Below, piece after piece: positions 19,327-30,561 of a stretch of 64,000 bases of DNA. The translations under genes and the position numbers were made by a program. The notes under the pieces were generated by a model, which was given only the letters and a program-made list of their open reading frames with translations, searched no databases and had not been told where the DNA came from. Positions within the stretch are counted from its first letter, which is position 1. Each line of letters opens with the position of its first letter. The stretch is taken from the NCBI RefSeq assembly GCF_041447285.1, contig NZ_JBGMEB010000019.1, positions 24,377 to 88,376 of the forward strand, given 5' to 3'. The stretch is from Methanomethylovorans sp041447285 (GTDB taxonomy: Archaea > Halobacteriota > Methanosarcinia > Methanosarcinales > Methanosarcinaceae).

Positions 19327-20100
19327 ATGGCAGATGTAATTGATTACAAGATAATTGGAAATGATATGCAATTAGTAGAAATAGAGTTAGATCCAGGGGA
19401 GAGCGTGAGGGCTGAAGCAGGTGCCATGACATACATGGGACCAGGTATCAAAATGGAAACTTCCACTGGTGGAGGTATATTAAAGGGACTGAAACGAGCT
19501 ATCACAGGAGAAAGTTTTTTCATTACAAATTTCACCCACGAAGGAGAAGATAAAGGATATGTGGCTTTCGGAGCGCCATACCCGGGCAAGATCATTTGCC
19601 TTGACCTTGCACAACTGGGAGGGAGATTTATTTGCCAGAAAGATTCTTTCCTCTGTGCAGCAAAAGGAATAGAAGTGGAACTTGCGTTCACTAAAAAACT
19701 TGGAGCAGGGCTTTTTGGCGGGGAAGGCTTTATCCTGCAAAAGTTAAGTGGTGATGGCCTGGCTTTTGTCCATGCAGGTGGTACTATCATAGAAAGAGAC
19801 CTCAAAGCAGGTGAAGTGATACGAGTCGATACCGGCTGTGTATGTGCATTTGCTGAAAGTGTTGCATATGACATCGGTTTTGTGGGCGGATTCAAGAATG
19901 CGCTTTTTGGAGGAGAGGGTATAGTACTCGCAACTCTTCGCGGTCCCGGAAAAGTATTCCTGCAAAGCCTGCCTTTCTCCAGACTTGCTGACAGAGTAAT
20001 GGCTGCGGCAAGATACCAGAGCCGGGATGAATCAACTGGTGTCGGCGGAATTGGAGGAAAAGTAATAGGTGGAATACTTGGAGGAGACAAATCCTTCTGA
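19327..20100 (+). CDS. AIM24 family (TIGR00266) protein
   Basis: 257 residues from the ATG at 19327, chosen because AAGGAGTG lies eight bases upstream; a GTG at 19318 is in frame. The repeated glycine-rich beta pattern is typical: GESVRAEAGAMTYM, GGGILKGLKRA, GEGFILQKLSG, then FGGEGIVLATLRGPGKVFLQSLP and a C-terminal Gly-rich end. Proteins of this family form a compact beta barrel. Cellular role is unclear in prokaryotes. It is monocistronic or leads into the phosphoesterase 64 bases downstream. Confidence 0.85.
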   Translation: MADVIDYKIIGNDMQLVEIELDPGESVRAEAGAMTYMGPGIKMETSTGGGILKGLKRAITGESFFITNFTHEGEDKGYVAFGAPYPGKIICLDLAQLGGRFICQKDSFLCAAKGIEVELAFTKKLGAGLFGGEGFILQKLSGDGLAFVHAGGTIIERDLKAGEVIRVDTGCVCAFAESVAYDIGFVGGFKNALFGGEGIVLATLRGPGKVFLQSLPFSRLADRVMAAARYQSRDESTGVGGIGGKVIGGILGGDKSF

Positions 20101-20163
20101 GAGATGGATATAGAAATAATTGAAAAAGTCATAATTAGATATTAATGCTGAGGTGCATCTTAA

Positions 20164-20817
20164 GTGAGAATATTTGCAATTGCTGACCCTCATGGGGACT
20201 ATTCGAAGATAAAGGGGCTTCTAAAAAAGGCCGGTGAGATAGACCTGGTTCTTGTGGCAGGAGATATCACAAACTTCGGCCCTGATGAAAAGGCATTGGA
20301 ACTTTTCGAACTTTTTGATGTACCTATTTTGGCAGTACCTGGAAATTGCGATCAAACATCTATACTTAAAGTGCTTGATAATTCAAAAGCTGCAAACCTC
20401 CACCAAAATTCCTATACAATCGATGATACAGTATTCATCGGTTATGGGGGTTCCAATCCTACTCCGTTCTGCACACCTTTCGAGATGCAGGAATGTGATA
20501 TTGGAGAAGGGCTTGAGGAAATAGTGAAAAAATCAGAAAGTAATAATGTGAAAATTGTATTGCTCACTCACGCCCCTCCATATGGTTTTCTTGATGAAGT
20601 ACCATCCGGGCATGTCGGGTGTACATCTATCTCGGCTTTCATAGGAAGAGCTGAACTAATTGTATGCGGACATATACATGAAGCTCGAGGAGTTGTACGA
20701 GAAAAGGGAACAGTAATCGTTAACCCCGGCATGGCAGCTTTAGGATATGCTGCCCTCATAAAGATCAATGATGGTAGTATTGGCGATAAGATTGAAGTTG
20801 AACTTCTGAAGTTTTGA
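20164..20817 (+). CDS. YfcE-like metallophosphoesterase
   Basis: 217 residues from a GTG start with GAGGTG eight bases upstream. Metal-binding motifs of the calcineurin-like phosphoesterase fold are in order: ADPHGD, GDITNFG, GNCD, LLTHAPP, and CGHIHE. It probably hydrolyses a phosphodiester or phosphomonoester in the cytoplasm with two metal ions. Substrate is not evident. It sits between the AIM24-like gene and a lipoprotein gene, all on the plus strand. Confidence 0.85.
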   Translation: MRIFAIADPHGDYSKIKGLLKKAGEIDLVLVAGDITNFGPDEKALELFELFDVPILAVPGNCDQTSILKVLDNSKAANLHQNSYTIDDTVFIGYGGSNPTPFCTPFEMQECDIGEGLEEIVKKSESNNVKIVLLTHAPPYGFLDEVPSGHVGCTSISAFIGRAELIVCGHIHEARGVVREKGTVIVNPGMAALGYAALIKINDGSIGDKIEVELLKF

Positions 20818-20867
20818 AGTGAAAGTTTATTAGGTAGAGGAGATTAATATATAAACCGGTGATAGGG

Positions 20868-21413
20868 ATGAAACTAAAAACTTTTATATTATTACTGATG
20901 CTGTCTTCTGTCATGTTGTCTGGTTGTACCGACAACAAGACCACAAATGGTAGCATTAATGCAACAGATAATGTTAGCAATATTAGTACTGAGAATGTCA
21001 CTACCGATACTACAAATGTCATATCTTTGAATGAAAGTGAACAAAACGTTACTACAACTACAGAAGAGACTGCTATATATGTACCTGCTGCGAATGTATC
21101 TACTGAAGATACTACGACTACAACCACTGGACCATACGTGGTAGATACTGGAGTTCCCCGTACTTTTACCGTACGCCTGGAAAAATTCCTCTCATCTCCA
21201 AGTACGCTGGTCGTAGCGCCTAAGGATACCGTATACTGGACCAATTTCAATGATCCTAAAAGATTATTTGTCCTTGTAAGCGAGGATGGACTATGGGAAA
21301 ATAGGAACATTGGATACAGAGAATCCTTTGGGTATACTTTCAATGAAACTGGAACATTTAATTATAGTATCACAGGTTTCCCAAGGATGGGTGGGACCAT
21401 TATAGTTAAATAA
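20868..21413 (+). CDS. Lipoprotein with Thr-rich stalk and cupredoxin-like domain lacking most copper ligands
   Basis: 181 residues from the ATG at 20868; an in-frame GTG at 20859 is possible. A signal helix ends in the lipobox LSGC. Residues 22-90 are a Thr/Asn/Ser-rich stalk with many possible N-glycosylation sites. The last 90 residues look like a cupredoxin (DTVYWTNFNDP, GTFNYSITGFPRMGG). At the positions of the usual first His, Cys and second His the residues are Arg/Leu, Ile and Phe; only the Met is kept. So it is probably a non-copper surface domain. Confidence 0.7.
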   Translation: MKLKTFILLLMLSSVMLSGCTDNKTTNGSINATDNVSNISTENVTTDTTNVISLNESEQNVTTTTEETAIYVPAANVSTEDTTTTTTGPYVVDTGVPRTFTVRLEKFLSSPSTLVVAPKDTVYWTNFNDPKRLFVLVSEDGLWENRNIGYRESFGYTFNETGTFNYSITGFPRMGGTIIVK

Positions 21414-21436
21414 TAACAGTCATTCGATTGGGACCA

Positions 21437-22600
21437 ATGAGCACCAGGACTATTATAGAAGGCTGTACCCAGGCATTGGTCCCCATCGTCCCAGAGGACC
21501 AACCACTTTCCATTTCTTTAGCAAGTGTTTTTTACAATCCGGAAATGGAATTGAATCGGGATATTTCGGTGGCTGTGATTGCTGCCTATTCTGAACTAAT
21601 AGCATCCCATAAAGAGCTGAATCTGTCAGATATAACCTATGTTGATGCACTTGCAGCTTCTGGTATTCGAGGACTTAGAATCGCAAAAGAAGTAGGAATC
21701 AACGTTACCCTTAATGACTGGAATCAAGATGCACATGATCTGATCAAGAAAAATACAGAGCTTAATAAACTCAACGAAAAAATAAAGATTAATCTGGGTA
21801 ACGCTAATGTGTTGTTACACAAAGAACGTTATAATATAGTAGATATAGACCCCTTTGGATCACCGACTACTTATCTTGATGCTGCATGTAATTCAGCCAT
21901 TAATATGCTTGCTGTCACTGCTACAGATACTGCACCCCTGTGCGGAGCGCATTTGAATTCAGGGATCAGAAAATATGGCGCAGTGCCCTTGAACGTTGAG
22001 TATCACAGTGAAATGGGATTACGTATCTTACTTGGCAGAATTGCACGAGACCTCGCAAGACATGAGAAGGCTATGCATCCTTTATTCTGCCATGCTACCA
22101 GACATTATGTAAGGGCTTACCTGGATATAAAGAAAAGTGCCAAAGGCGCTGATAAATGCCTAAAGAACATAGGATTTATATCACATTGTACGAAATGTTC
22201 ATGCCGGTCTGTTCACTATGGGTTGGCAGTAAGTATACCTGACAAATGCGGAGTATGCGGACATCAGACCAATATCGCTGGTCCCCTTTGGCTTGGTCCT
22301 CTGCATGACAAAGGCTTTTGCAACTCCATATTAGAGCAGCTAAATAAAAGAGAACTGGGAAAAAAAGAACATGCGGTAAAACTGGTAGAACTGTGTAAAA
22401 ATGAACTTGATGTACCTACTTTTTACGACCAGCACCTCCTATCGAAAAAACTTGGAATATCTGCCATACCCATGGAAGAACTGCTTAAGGAATTAGTGAC
22501 AAATGGATTTGAAGCTTCACGAACACATTTCAGCGGAACATCATTTAAAACTAATGCAGGACTTGAGGGAATATTAGACACTCTGAGAAGATTTCGATAA
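21437..22600 (+). CDS. trm1: tRNA (guanine26-N2)-dimethyltransferase
   Basis: 387 residues from the ATG at 21437 (MSTRTIIEG). Trm1 hallmarks are FYNPEMELNRDIS, DALAASGIRGLRIAKE (SAM-binding), VDIDPFGSPTTYLDAA (catalytic motif IV) and DTAPLCGAH. A zinc-binding pair CTKCSC and CGVCG lies near residue 265. It methylates G26 of tRNAs with SAM. It stands alone on the plus strand, just after the lipoprotein gene. Confidence 0.96.
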   Translation: MSTRTIIEGCTQALVPIVPEDQPLSISLASVFYNPEMELNRDISVAVIAAYSELIASHKELNLSDITYVDALAASGIRGLRIAKEVGINVTLNDWNQDAHDLIKKNTELNKLNEKIKINLGNANVLLHKERYNIVDIDPFGSPTTYLDAACNSAINMLAVTATDTAPLCGAHLNSGIRKYGAVPLNVEYHSEMGLRILLGRIARDLARHEKAMHPLFCHATRHYVRAYLDIKKSAKGADKCLKNIGFISHCTKCSCRSVHYGLAVSIPDKCGVCGHQTNIAGPLWLGPLHDKGFCNSILEQLNKRELGKKEHAVKLVELCKNELDVPTFYDQHLLSKKLGISAIPMEELLKELVTNGFEASRTHFSGTSFKTNAGLEGILDTLRRFR

Positions 22601-22713
22601 ATATAAATATGTTCACATATCTATGATTACACAGAGTAATATACAATAAAATAGATAGAATTATAAGATAATTCTCTTCAAATTCTCAGGACCTTCATAA
22701 AGAGAGGGAAATT

Positions 22714-23301
22714 ATGGCTAAAGAATATGCTGAACAACTCTTCCTTCAGGAAAAACCCACATTGGCACTCCTTGCCATCTGGTCCTTCCAGAAAACCTAT
22801 GCCTCTATAATTACCAAAGAGATCAATTCGACATTTGCGCATACGACGAAAATTCTCTCAAAAATGGAAGAACACGGTTTGGTAAAATTCACAATGGAAG
22901 GGCGAGTCAAATATGTGGAACTTACCGAATCGGGATTTAAAGTAGTGGAGGCTCTTAAAAATTTGATCATTGCGCTGGAAGGCGAACTGCCTGAAGGAAT
23001 GGAGCCTATTGAAGATGAGGGCAATGCGGATCTTTCTTCCAATATTAAAGAATCCATTCCAGATCAAGAGCATGAAATATATGATAAAACAAAAAGGCTG
23101 AACGATACTATTGTAGCCATCTATAACGAACTTATTAGCAGTGGAGCTGATAGGGAAACCATTATAATGAGACTGGGGCCTTTTAAGAGGGATCTCAAGA
23201 AAATCGAGAACTCTATGCAACAACATCATGCTATCGACGATGCAACACTGGAGTATTTCAATGATACAAAAGATCTTCTTGAGTCACTTATAAACCAGTA
23301 A
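22714..23301 (+). CDS. Winged-helix (MarR-like) DNA-binding protein
   Basis: 195 residues with an AGAGGG site before the ATG. Residues 15-90 form a winged helix (ITKEINSTFAHTTKILSKMEEHGLVKF, then the wing GRVKYVELTESG). The C-terminal half is acidic and helical. It starts the two-gene unit with the DUF2110 gene 13 bases downstream, a pair that suggests a shared role in gene expression. The regulated target is not evident. Confidence 0.75.
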   Translation: MAKEYAEQLFLQEKPTLALLAIWSFQKTYASIITKEINSTFAHTTKILSKMEEHGLVKFTMEGRVKYVELTESGFKVVEALKNLIIALEGELPEGMEPIEDEGNADLSSNIKESIPDQEHEIYDKTKRLNDTIVAIYNELISSGADRETIIMRLGPFKRDLKKIENSMQQHHAIDDATLEYFNDTKDLLESLINQ

Positions 23302-23314
23302 GAGATCGTAAAAT

Positions 23315-24004
23315 ATGAAGAAGATTACATTATGCATAAAGGTCTATGGTAACGAAAGAAAAACTATAGATGCTATTTCTGCTGCTGTTGCAAATGAACT
23401 GAAAGAACTAACTGCGAAAGCTGCAGTTACTGTTTCTGGTGATGGATGGGCTATTGCTGAAATTGAAGGGGAGGATGAGGAATTCGCGAGTAATCTTCTG
23501 GCAAGACAATATGGTACTCCTACATTAAATCCTTCTGAAGGGATGATATATAAAGGGCTTATTGAGTCAATTGAAGAAGATAAGATCATTGTGGATATTG
23601 GCACAAAGATAATCATTTCTCCTGAAAATATGAAAAACCTCGGAACAGGAAGTGCAAAGCAAATATCATTGCGTTTTGGCATGATAAAGCATTTGCCTGT
23701 AGAAGTAGAGATCATAAATACCAAACCAAAAATACAGGGCATGTTCAGTAAATATCAAGCAGACACCTGGTGGCAATGGAAAAAGGCTGGTTACGACCGG
23801 GTGACAGCAAATGCCATTACCAGATCTGAACTTAAAGCTGCAATAAAAAAGACCGGGCATGCCAGAGATATATATGGTATTGAAAGGCTGGGAATAATGG
23901 AGCATGCAATAGTTTGTAGGGAAACTACTGACGGACCCGGCATAGTCGCAGCAATTGGAAAGTTTGTACCTTCAGAACTTGGAGTGATAATTGGTTCTTC
24001 ATGA
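23315..24004 (+). CDS. DUF2110 family protein with S1-like segment
   Basis: 229 residues. The N-terminal domain (about 1-80) is alpha/beta. A segment at about 85-120 (GLIESIEEDKIIVDIGTKIIISPENM) looks like an OB/S1 RNA-binding strand set. The C-terminal domain has ANAITRSELKAAIKKTGHARDIYGIERLG. The combination matches archaeal DUF2110, which lacks an assigned function; nucleic-acid binding is a reasonable inference. It follows the winged-helix gene closely and ends convergent with the MsvR-like gene. Confidence 0.75.
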   Translation: MKKITLCIKVYGNERKTIDAISAAVANELKELTAKAAVTVSGDGWAIAEIEGEDEEFASNLLARQYGTPTLNPSEGMIYKGLIESIEEDKIIVDIGTKIIISPENMKNLGTGSAKQISLRFGMIKHLPVEVEIINTKPKIQGMFSKYQADTWWQWKKAGYDRVTANAITRSELKAAIKKTGHARDIYGIERLGIMEHAIVCRETTDGPGIVAAIGKFVPSELGVIIGSS

Positions 24005-24015
24005 GAACAAAATTA

Positions 24016-24768
24016 TCATTTGTTCTTATTAAGGAAATGAACAATGAAAAGGCATCTTTCCTTTCCATTACCACAACATTCTACTTCCTGAACACAGCAA
24101 GTAAGATTAAGTGAGTGCACTATTGTACCTTCAATAATACCTTCCGTAAAAGAGCATAAGTTCTTTCCTATAGTGGATATCAGTTTGTAATCAAAGGAGT
24201 GCTCTACCGCAATTACCAACGGTTCACGGCTTTCCACATACATCGTACCCATCTGATATCTTTTCCAGAATTCAGCCAATTCTTTGATGAGAAATTCAGT
24301 ATCTTTTGAGATGAAATTTGAAGAGATACTTATCCCGATATCTCTGCCAACTTTTCTCATAATTGGATCGCTATTGATACCATGAGCATCAAATCCAAAT
24401 TGTATAGCACGGAAAAAACATTTGAAACAACCATGTTTTTCTAAGCGAGGGGAAGCAAGTGTTTCCAACACATTTCTATAATGCTTAAGAATAGGAGGCT
24501 GGGAATGAGCCATATACTCACATTTGAGATGGTAGGTCTTGCGCCGTTTATCGTCAGGATCATATTCTTCTTCAACAAGACCAGAAGAACGTAAGTCGTT
24601 GAGATGTACTGAAACTGTAGATTTAGCTTTTCCTGTGTGCTTAACAATTTCATCAAAAGAACGGGAAGAAATTTTAAGGAAATCCAATATCTGGATCTTT
24701 ACAGGACTGTTCAATGCGACAAAACCATTTCCATTAGAAAAAAGAGCAGTCCGATCGCAGTCACTCAT
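24016..24768 (-). CDS. ArsR-type winged helix plus V4R domain regulator, MsvR-like
   Basis: 250 residues. Residues 15-85 are a winged helix (SFDEIVKHTGKAKSTVSVHLNDLRSSGLVEE). The remainder is a V4R domain with a cysteine set: CFKC near residue 114, and CC, CC and C towards the end. This is the architecture of MsvR, a methanogen-specific regulator whose DNA binding responds to redox state. A TATA-like ATTTATATAG at 24793-24802 on the minus strand would place transcription almost on the ATG, so the mRNA is probably leaderless. Divergent from the taw2-like gene, which could share control. Confidence 0.8.
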   Translation of the reverse strand: MSDCDRTALFSNGNGFVALNSPVKIQILDFLKISSRSFDEIVKHTGKAKSTVSVHLNDLRSSGLVEEEYDPDDKRRKTYHLKCEYMAHSQPPILKHYRNVLETLASPRLEKHGCFKCFFRAIQFGFDAHGINSDPIMRKVGRDIGISISSNFISKDTEFLIKELAEFWKRYQMGTMYVESREPLVIAVEHSFDYKLISTIGKNLCSFTEGIIEGTIVHSLNLTCCVQEVECCGNGKERCLFIVHFLNKNK

Positions 24769-24865
24769 ATTACATTAGATAACAATAACTCTATATAAAT
24801 GTTAGCTAATAGTCGAATAGATTGTAAAATAGCAATTAATTGAATAATGAATAATCGTGTAAATT

Positions 24866-25906
24866 ATGGTTACTGATATGCAAATTCAACAAAATGTCAT
24901 AGTTTATGTGCCTATTGAAGAGGCAGAGTGCATACGTGCAAAACTTATAGAAAGTAAAGTTCTTGATATGAACAGAAAGATCAAGAAGTTTACAGAAAAT
25001 GATCAAAATTATCTTCTTCTACCTGTAACAAAAGAAATTCCAGAATATATATGCCTTGAAGATAATAATCCGGAATTCTACGAGTCTCAGAGATCTTTAA
25101 AGGAATTAATTTCAGATGAAATACCTGCACAAAAATTTGCAAAAATACCTTCAAGCTGGCAAGTCATAGGAACATTAATTGTAATAGCAATACCTGATGA
25201 ACTCAATGATATTGCCACCCTCATCGGTCAAAAGCTGCTTCAAATGTATCCCAAATGCACCTGTGTTGTGCGTGATAAAGGTATTAAAGGAGCTTTCAGA
25301 GTCCCAGAAAGAGAAATCATAGCAGGCAGTGGTACTGAAACCTTGCACAAGGAAAATGGCTGTATATTCAGACTTGATGTTACAAAAGTGATGTTTTCAA
25401 AAGGCAACCTTGCTGAAAAGAAATTAATGAGCACATCCTCAAAGAATGAGGTTGTAGTTGATATGTTTGCAGGTATTGGATATTTTTCTATACCAATAGC
25501 AGTACATTCCTCACCAAAGAAAATCATATCTATTGAGCTAAACCCTGTATCCTTTGGTTATCTCCAGGAAAACATCCTTTTAAATCATGTCGAAAATCTG
25601 ATCGAACCTATACTTGGTGATTGTGCTGTTGTTACACCGGAAGGGATAGCTGACCGGGTAATAATGGGTTATGTTGGAACCACTCACCATTACCTCTCCA
25701 GTGGGATCAAAGCATTGAAACCTGAAGGCGGTGTGCTACATTATCACGAGACAACCCCTGAAAAATTATTACCAGAGAGGGCGGTAAACAGAGTAAAAGA
25801 AGCTGCACTACAACTGGGAAAGAATACCGAAATACTAGATATCCGACGTATTAAAAAATATGCGCCAGGCGTCTGGCACGTTGTAGTAGATGCAAAGATC
25901 ACGTGA
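24866..25906 (+). CDS. taw2: Taw2-type tRNA wybutosine aminocarboxypropyltransferase (Trm5 fold)
   Basis: 346 residues. The Trm5/TYW2 fold is plain: SSWQVIGTLIVIAIP, VVRDKGIKGAFRVPE and the SAM loop VDMFAGIGYFSIPIA. At the motif where Trm5 has NLP, this protein reads IMGYVGTTHHYL, followed by HYHETTPEKLL. That fits Taw2/TYW2, which moves the aminocarboxypropyl group of SAM onto 4-demethylwyosine at position 37 of tRNA-Phe, rather than Trm5, which methylates G37. A Trm5 paralogue is the alternative. The start is uncertain because no ribosome binding site is visible. Confidence 0.8.
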   Translation: MVTDMQIQQNVIVYVPIEEAECIRAKLIESKVLDMNRKIKKFTENDQNYLLLPVTKEIPEYICLEDNNPEFYESQRSLKELISDEIPAQKFAKIPSSWQVIGTLIVIAIPDELNDIATLIGQKLLQMYPKCTCVVRDKGIKGAFRVPEREIIAGSGTETLHKENGCIFRLDVTKVMFSKGNLAEKKLMSTSSKNEVVVDMFAGIGYFSIPIAVHSSPKKIISIELNPVSFGYLQENILLNHVENLIEPILGDCAVVTPEGIADRVIMGYVGTTHHYLSSGIKALKPEGGVLHYHETTPEKLLPERAVNRVKEAALQLGKNTEILDIRRIKKYAPGVWHVVVDAKIT

Positions 25907-25922
25907 CAGTTACACACAAAAG

Positions 25923-26402
25923 TTACTGTTCATATGCCTTGAGATGATTCTCGAGATCGGAATCGATGATGTAATCAAAATCGATGATATTGGTCCACCC
26001 TTCCCTTTCAAATACGGACTGGAAGCATACACCTATTACAAGTTTTTTTTGTGAGCTTGAAGGCAAATTGTTCAGAAAAGCCTTTACTTCATTTGGAGTG
26101 GAACCGATCTTTGGCATGGCAAGCCCCCCGAGAAGGACAACAGTATCGGCTTCAGGAATTACACTTTCACCAAGCTGCATACCTTGTGGTACGGCAAGTA
26201 TAGATCTTGCACTTCCAGAATCAGTGTTAGATATAAAGATCAATTTTTTATCGCTTCCGCGCAGCCCATAAGCAAGAAGTTCTGCAAATGGGGTGCAAAA
26301 GCCCGGAGAACCAATAAAAGCTATGCTTTTTGATTCTTTGACCACTTCCTTGAAAGCAACAAGCTGACCACCTATACCTTTTGATGTGCTTATTAGATTC
26401 AT
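25923..26402 (-). CDS. DUF2124 family protein
   Basis: 159 residues from the ATG at 26402, with GGAG six bases upstream. A Rossmann-like fold is suggested by SKSIAFIGSPGFCTPFAELLAYGL and ADTVVLLGGLAMPKIG, then LVIGVCFQSVFEREGW. This fits the methanogen DUF2124 family, of unknown function. It follows mch by 55 bases on the same strand, so the two may be co-transcribed and it may act in C1 metabolism; that link is positional only. Confidence 0.75.
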   Translation of the reverse strand: MNLISTSKGIGGQLVAFKEVVKESKSIAFIGSPGFCTPFAELLAYGLRGSDKKLIFISNTDSGSARSILAVPQGMQLGESVIPEADTVVLLGGLAMPKIGSTPNEVKAFLNNLPSSSQKKLVIGVCFQSVFEREGWTNIIDFDYIIDSDLENHLKAYEQ

Positions 26403-26456
26403 GTTTTTCTCCGTAGTTGGTGCAACCAAACAAGGCTGCACCGTAAACTGAAGAGA

Positions 26457-27419
26457 TCAGACTTCCTTAATTCCAAAGGAATCAAGCAGAATTCCCGGAT
26501 TAATACGACCGCTTGTAAATGATTTCTTGGTCTTTTTATCATTTATTGTGATTTTTGCAGGAGCGAACATGCCTGCATCGACCTTGAAAAAGTCAAACCC
26601 TGCTTCCTTGAATGTGACATAGAAAGGTTTGCCGAAGTCTCTTGATGTTGTGGAAGGCGCCTTCTTTACGAACTCAGCCAGCTTCTCAGCATCACCATAT
26701 TCTACAGTGTAATATGTTTCTCCACAGTAAATGATACAATCATTCGTTGAGCCCATGCATTTTGTATCGTCACCCACAATAGGTGCAATGGGAGCTACTC
26801 CAAAACCACTCTTAATGGTGTTAATATCGAATCCGATGGATTCTAATTTGTGGATACCGGTTTCCACGATCCTTGCAGAGATCTGCACACTACCTGCAAT
26901 AGAAGAAGTAGGTGCAACAGCAATGTAGACATTCTGAGCATCAACATTGCAATGTTTTGCTATGTATTCCACTACCTCTTCAGTAGGCAGGGCAGAGGAT
27001 TCCATAACCAGGACTGCAAATTCAGAATCGTCTTTGTAGCCTATTTCTTCATAAAGCTCTTTTGGTTTGAGGCCAAGAGCCCTTGCAGGACCTGATCCCA
27101 TACCAAAATACTTGCCTACTGATATTCTCCATCCTGCATACTGTGAACCCATACATGCTATGACAGGATGGTCTGTGGCTACTTGTATAGCAGGTACCGG
27201 AAGCCCATTGAGATCGAATTTAGTGTAACTGATGTCTGCAAGATCAGCAAGACAAAGACGGGAAAGGTACATGCCTGCATCATAACCACCTTGCACTTCC
27301 ACACCGCAGTCAATTACAGTTGCCCCATTACCAAGCTCGAAAGACTGGATATTAAGTTCTTCTTCCCAGTCGAGCATTTCATCAATTATATCTAATCCCT
27401 TTTCGTTTACACTGATCAC
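26457..27419 (-). CDS. mch: Methenyltetrahydromethanopterin cyclohydrolase
   Basis: 320 residues from a GTG at 27419 (ISVNEKGLDIIDEMLDWEEEL), the family's usual start and length. GAGTGAT precedes it, and a TATATA box at about 27468-27474 sits over the alternative ATG at 27467. Blocks GATVIDCGVEVQGGYDAG, SQYAGWRISVGKYFGMGSGPARAL and GAPIAPIVGDD-like APIAPIVGDDTK are characteristic. Mch interconverts methenyl- and formyl-H4MPT, a central step of methanogenesis and of methyl oxidation to CO2. It is cytoplasmic. Confidence 0.96.
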   Translation of the reverse strand: MISVNEKGLDIIDEMLDWEEELNIQSFELGNGATVIDCGVEVQGGYDAGMYLSRLCLADLADISYTKFDLNGLPVPAIQVATDHPVIACMGSQYAGWRISVGKYFGMGSGPARALGLKPKELYEEIGYKDDSEFAVLVMESSALPTEEVVEYIAKHCNVDAQNVYIAVAPTSSIAGSVQISARIVETGIHKLESIGFDINTIKSGFGVAPIAPIVGDDTKCMGSTNDCIIYCGETYYTVEYGDAEKLAEFVKKAPSTTSRDFGKPFYVTFKEAGFDFFKVDAGMFAPAKITINDKKTKKSFTSGRINPGILLDSFGIKEV

Positions 27420-27497
27420 AATATCACTCTGAATACATTCGTTAGACGTGTTTTGATTGAAAAGCATATATAACTAGCGATTTGGAGAACAATGATC

Positions 27498-27527
27498 AGA
27501 TCACTATATAAAAGATCACTATATAAG
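27498..27527. repeat. Tandem 15-bp direct repeat with TATA-like cores between mch and the kinase gene
   Basis: AGATCACTATATAA occurs twice in direct succession (27498-27512 and 27513-27527). On the minus strand each copy reads as a TATATAGT box upstream of mch. A second AT repeat (ATATAAGTAA twice, 27521-27540) follows. On the plus strand a separate TATA box (TTATATATAAATA, 27561-27573) fits the kinase gene at 27626. The repeat could be a twin promoter element or a regulator site for mch. Confidence 0.5.
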
Positions 27528-27625
27528 TAAATATAAGTAAATGGAAAGTTGAGTAATAACTTATATATAAATAAAGATCTGATTCTATTTTAATAATAGA
27601 TCATTAAAAATCTAAGAATATTATT

Positions 27626-30058
<2,433 letters not shown>

Positions 30059-30256
30059 CCTTCATAAAAGGATCTTTTTCAATCCTCTGAATGCAAACTT
30101 ACATTCGCTACTTATTCATAACATAATGTGATATGTGAGTTATAGAATATTTTTTTAAAATAGATGCCAATAAAACTGATTTGATTGAAAAGTTTTATAT
30201 CAAATCGATTTTATAGAATTATGTATATGCCCATCATAGAACAGTGGGAGATACAA

Positions 30257-30436
30257 ATGATGGAGAATTTTATTGTACAATATTTCCTTGACCAAAAAGT
30301 GACAATATATTGTGGAGGTATTGCCACTTTTAAAGGTAAGGTCAAGCAATGCGAGAATGGTATTGTTCAGCTTGAAATCATTCCAGGAAGATATACATCA
30401 ATATCCATTGATAAAATCATTACAATAACAGCATAA
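30257..30436 (+). CDS. 59-residue Sm-like/SH3-like barrel protein
   Basis: The ATG at 30257 follows a GGGAGAT site by a good spacing, so the longer open frame from 30185 is not used. The protein (MMENFIVQYFLDQKVTIYCG) continues with alternating beta strands that end SISIDKIITITA, the look of a five-stranded Sm/SH3-like barrel. It lies between two large histidine kinase genes and resembles in size and strand pattern the small gene at 33518. Possible RNA- or protein-binding role; unproven. Confidence 0.6.
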   Translation: MMENFIVQYFLDQKVTIYCGGIATFKGKVKQCENGIVQLEIIPGRYTSISIDKIITITA

Positions 30437-30561
30437 GCTGTGAATTGGCGCACAGGAAAAATCACAAAAGAGTATTTTTCCCCATTTTATTGTATAATTT
30501 AAATTCTCTCGTGGAGTCGAATAAATATGAGCATTTAGTTATTTAAAAAGTAAAAAATAGT

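Noticed and set aside
19344..20132. 262-codon minus-strand frame antisense to the AIM24-like gene
   Set aside because: It is the complement of a well-supported plus-strand gene with a strong ribosome binding site; Ser/Pro/Ile-rich composition is typical of a shadow.
20765..21343. 192-codon minus-strand frame antisense to the lipoprotein
   Set aside because: Arises from the repetitive Thr codons of the lipoprotein stalk; no start signal and no family.
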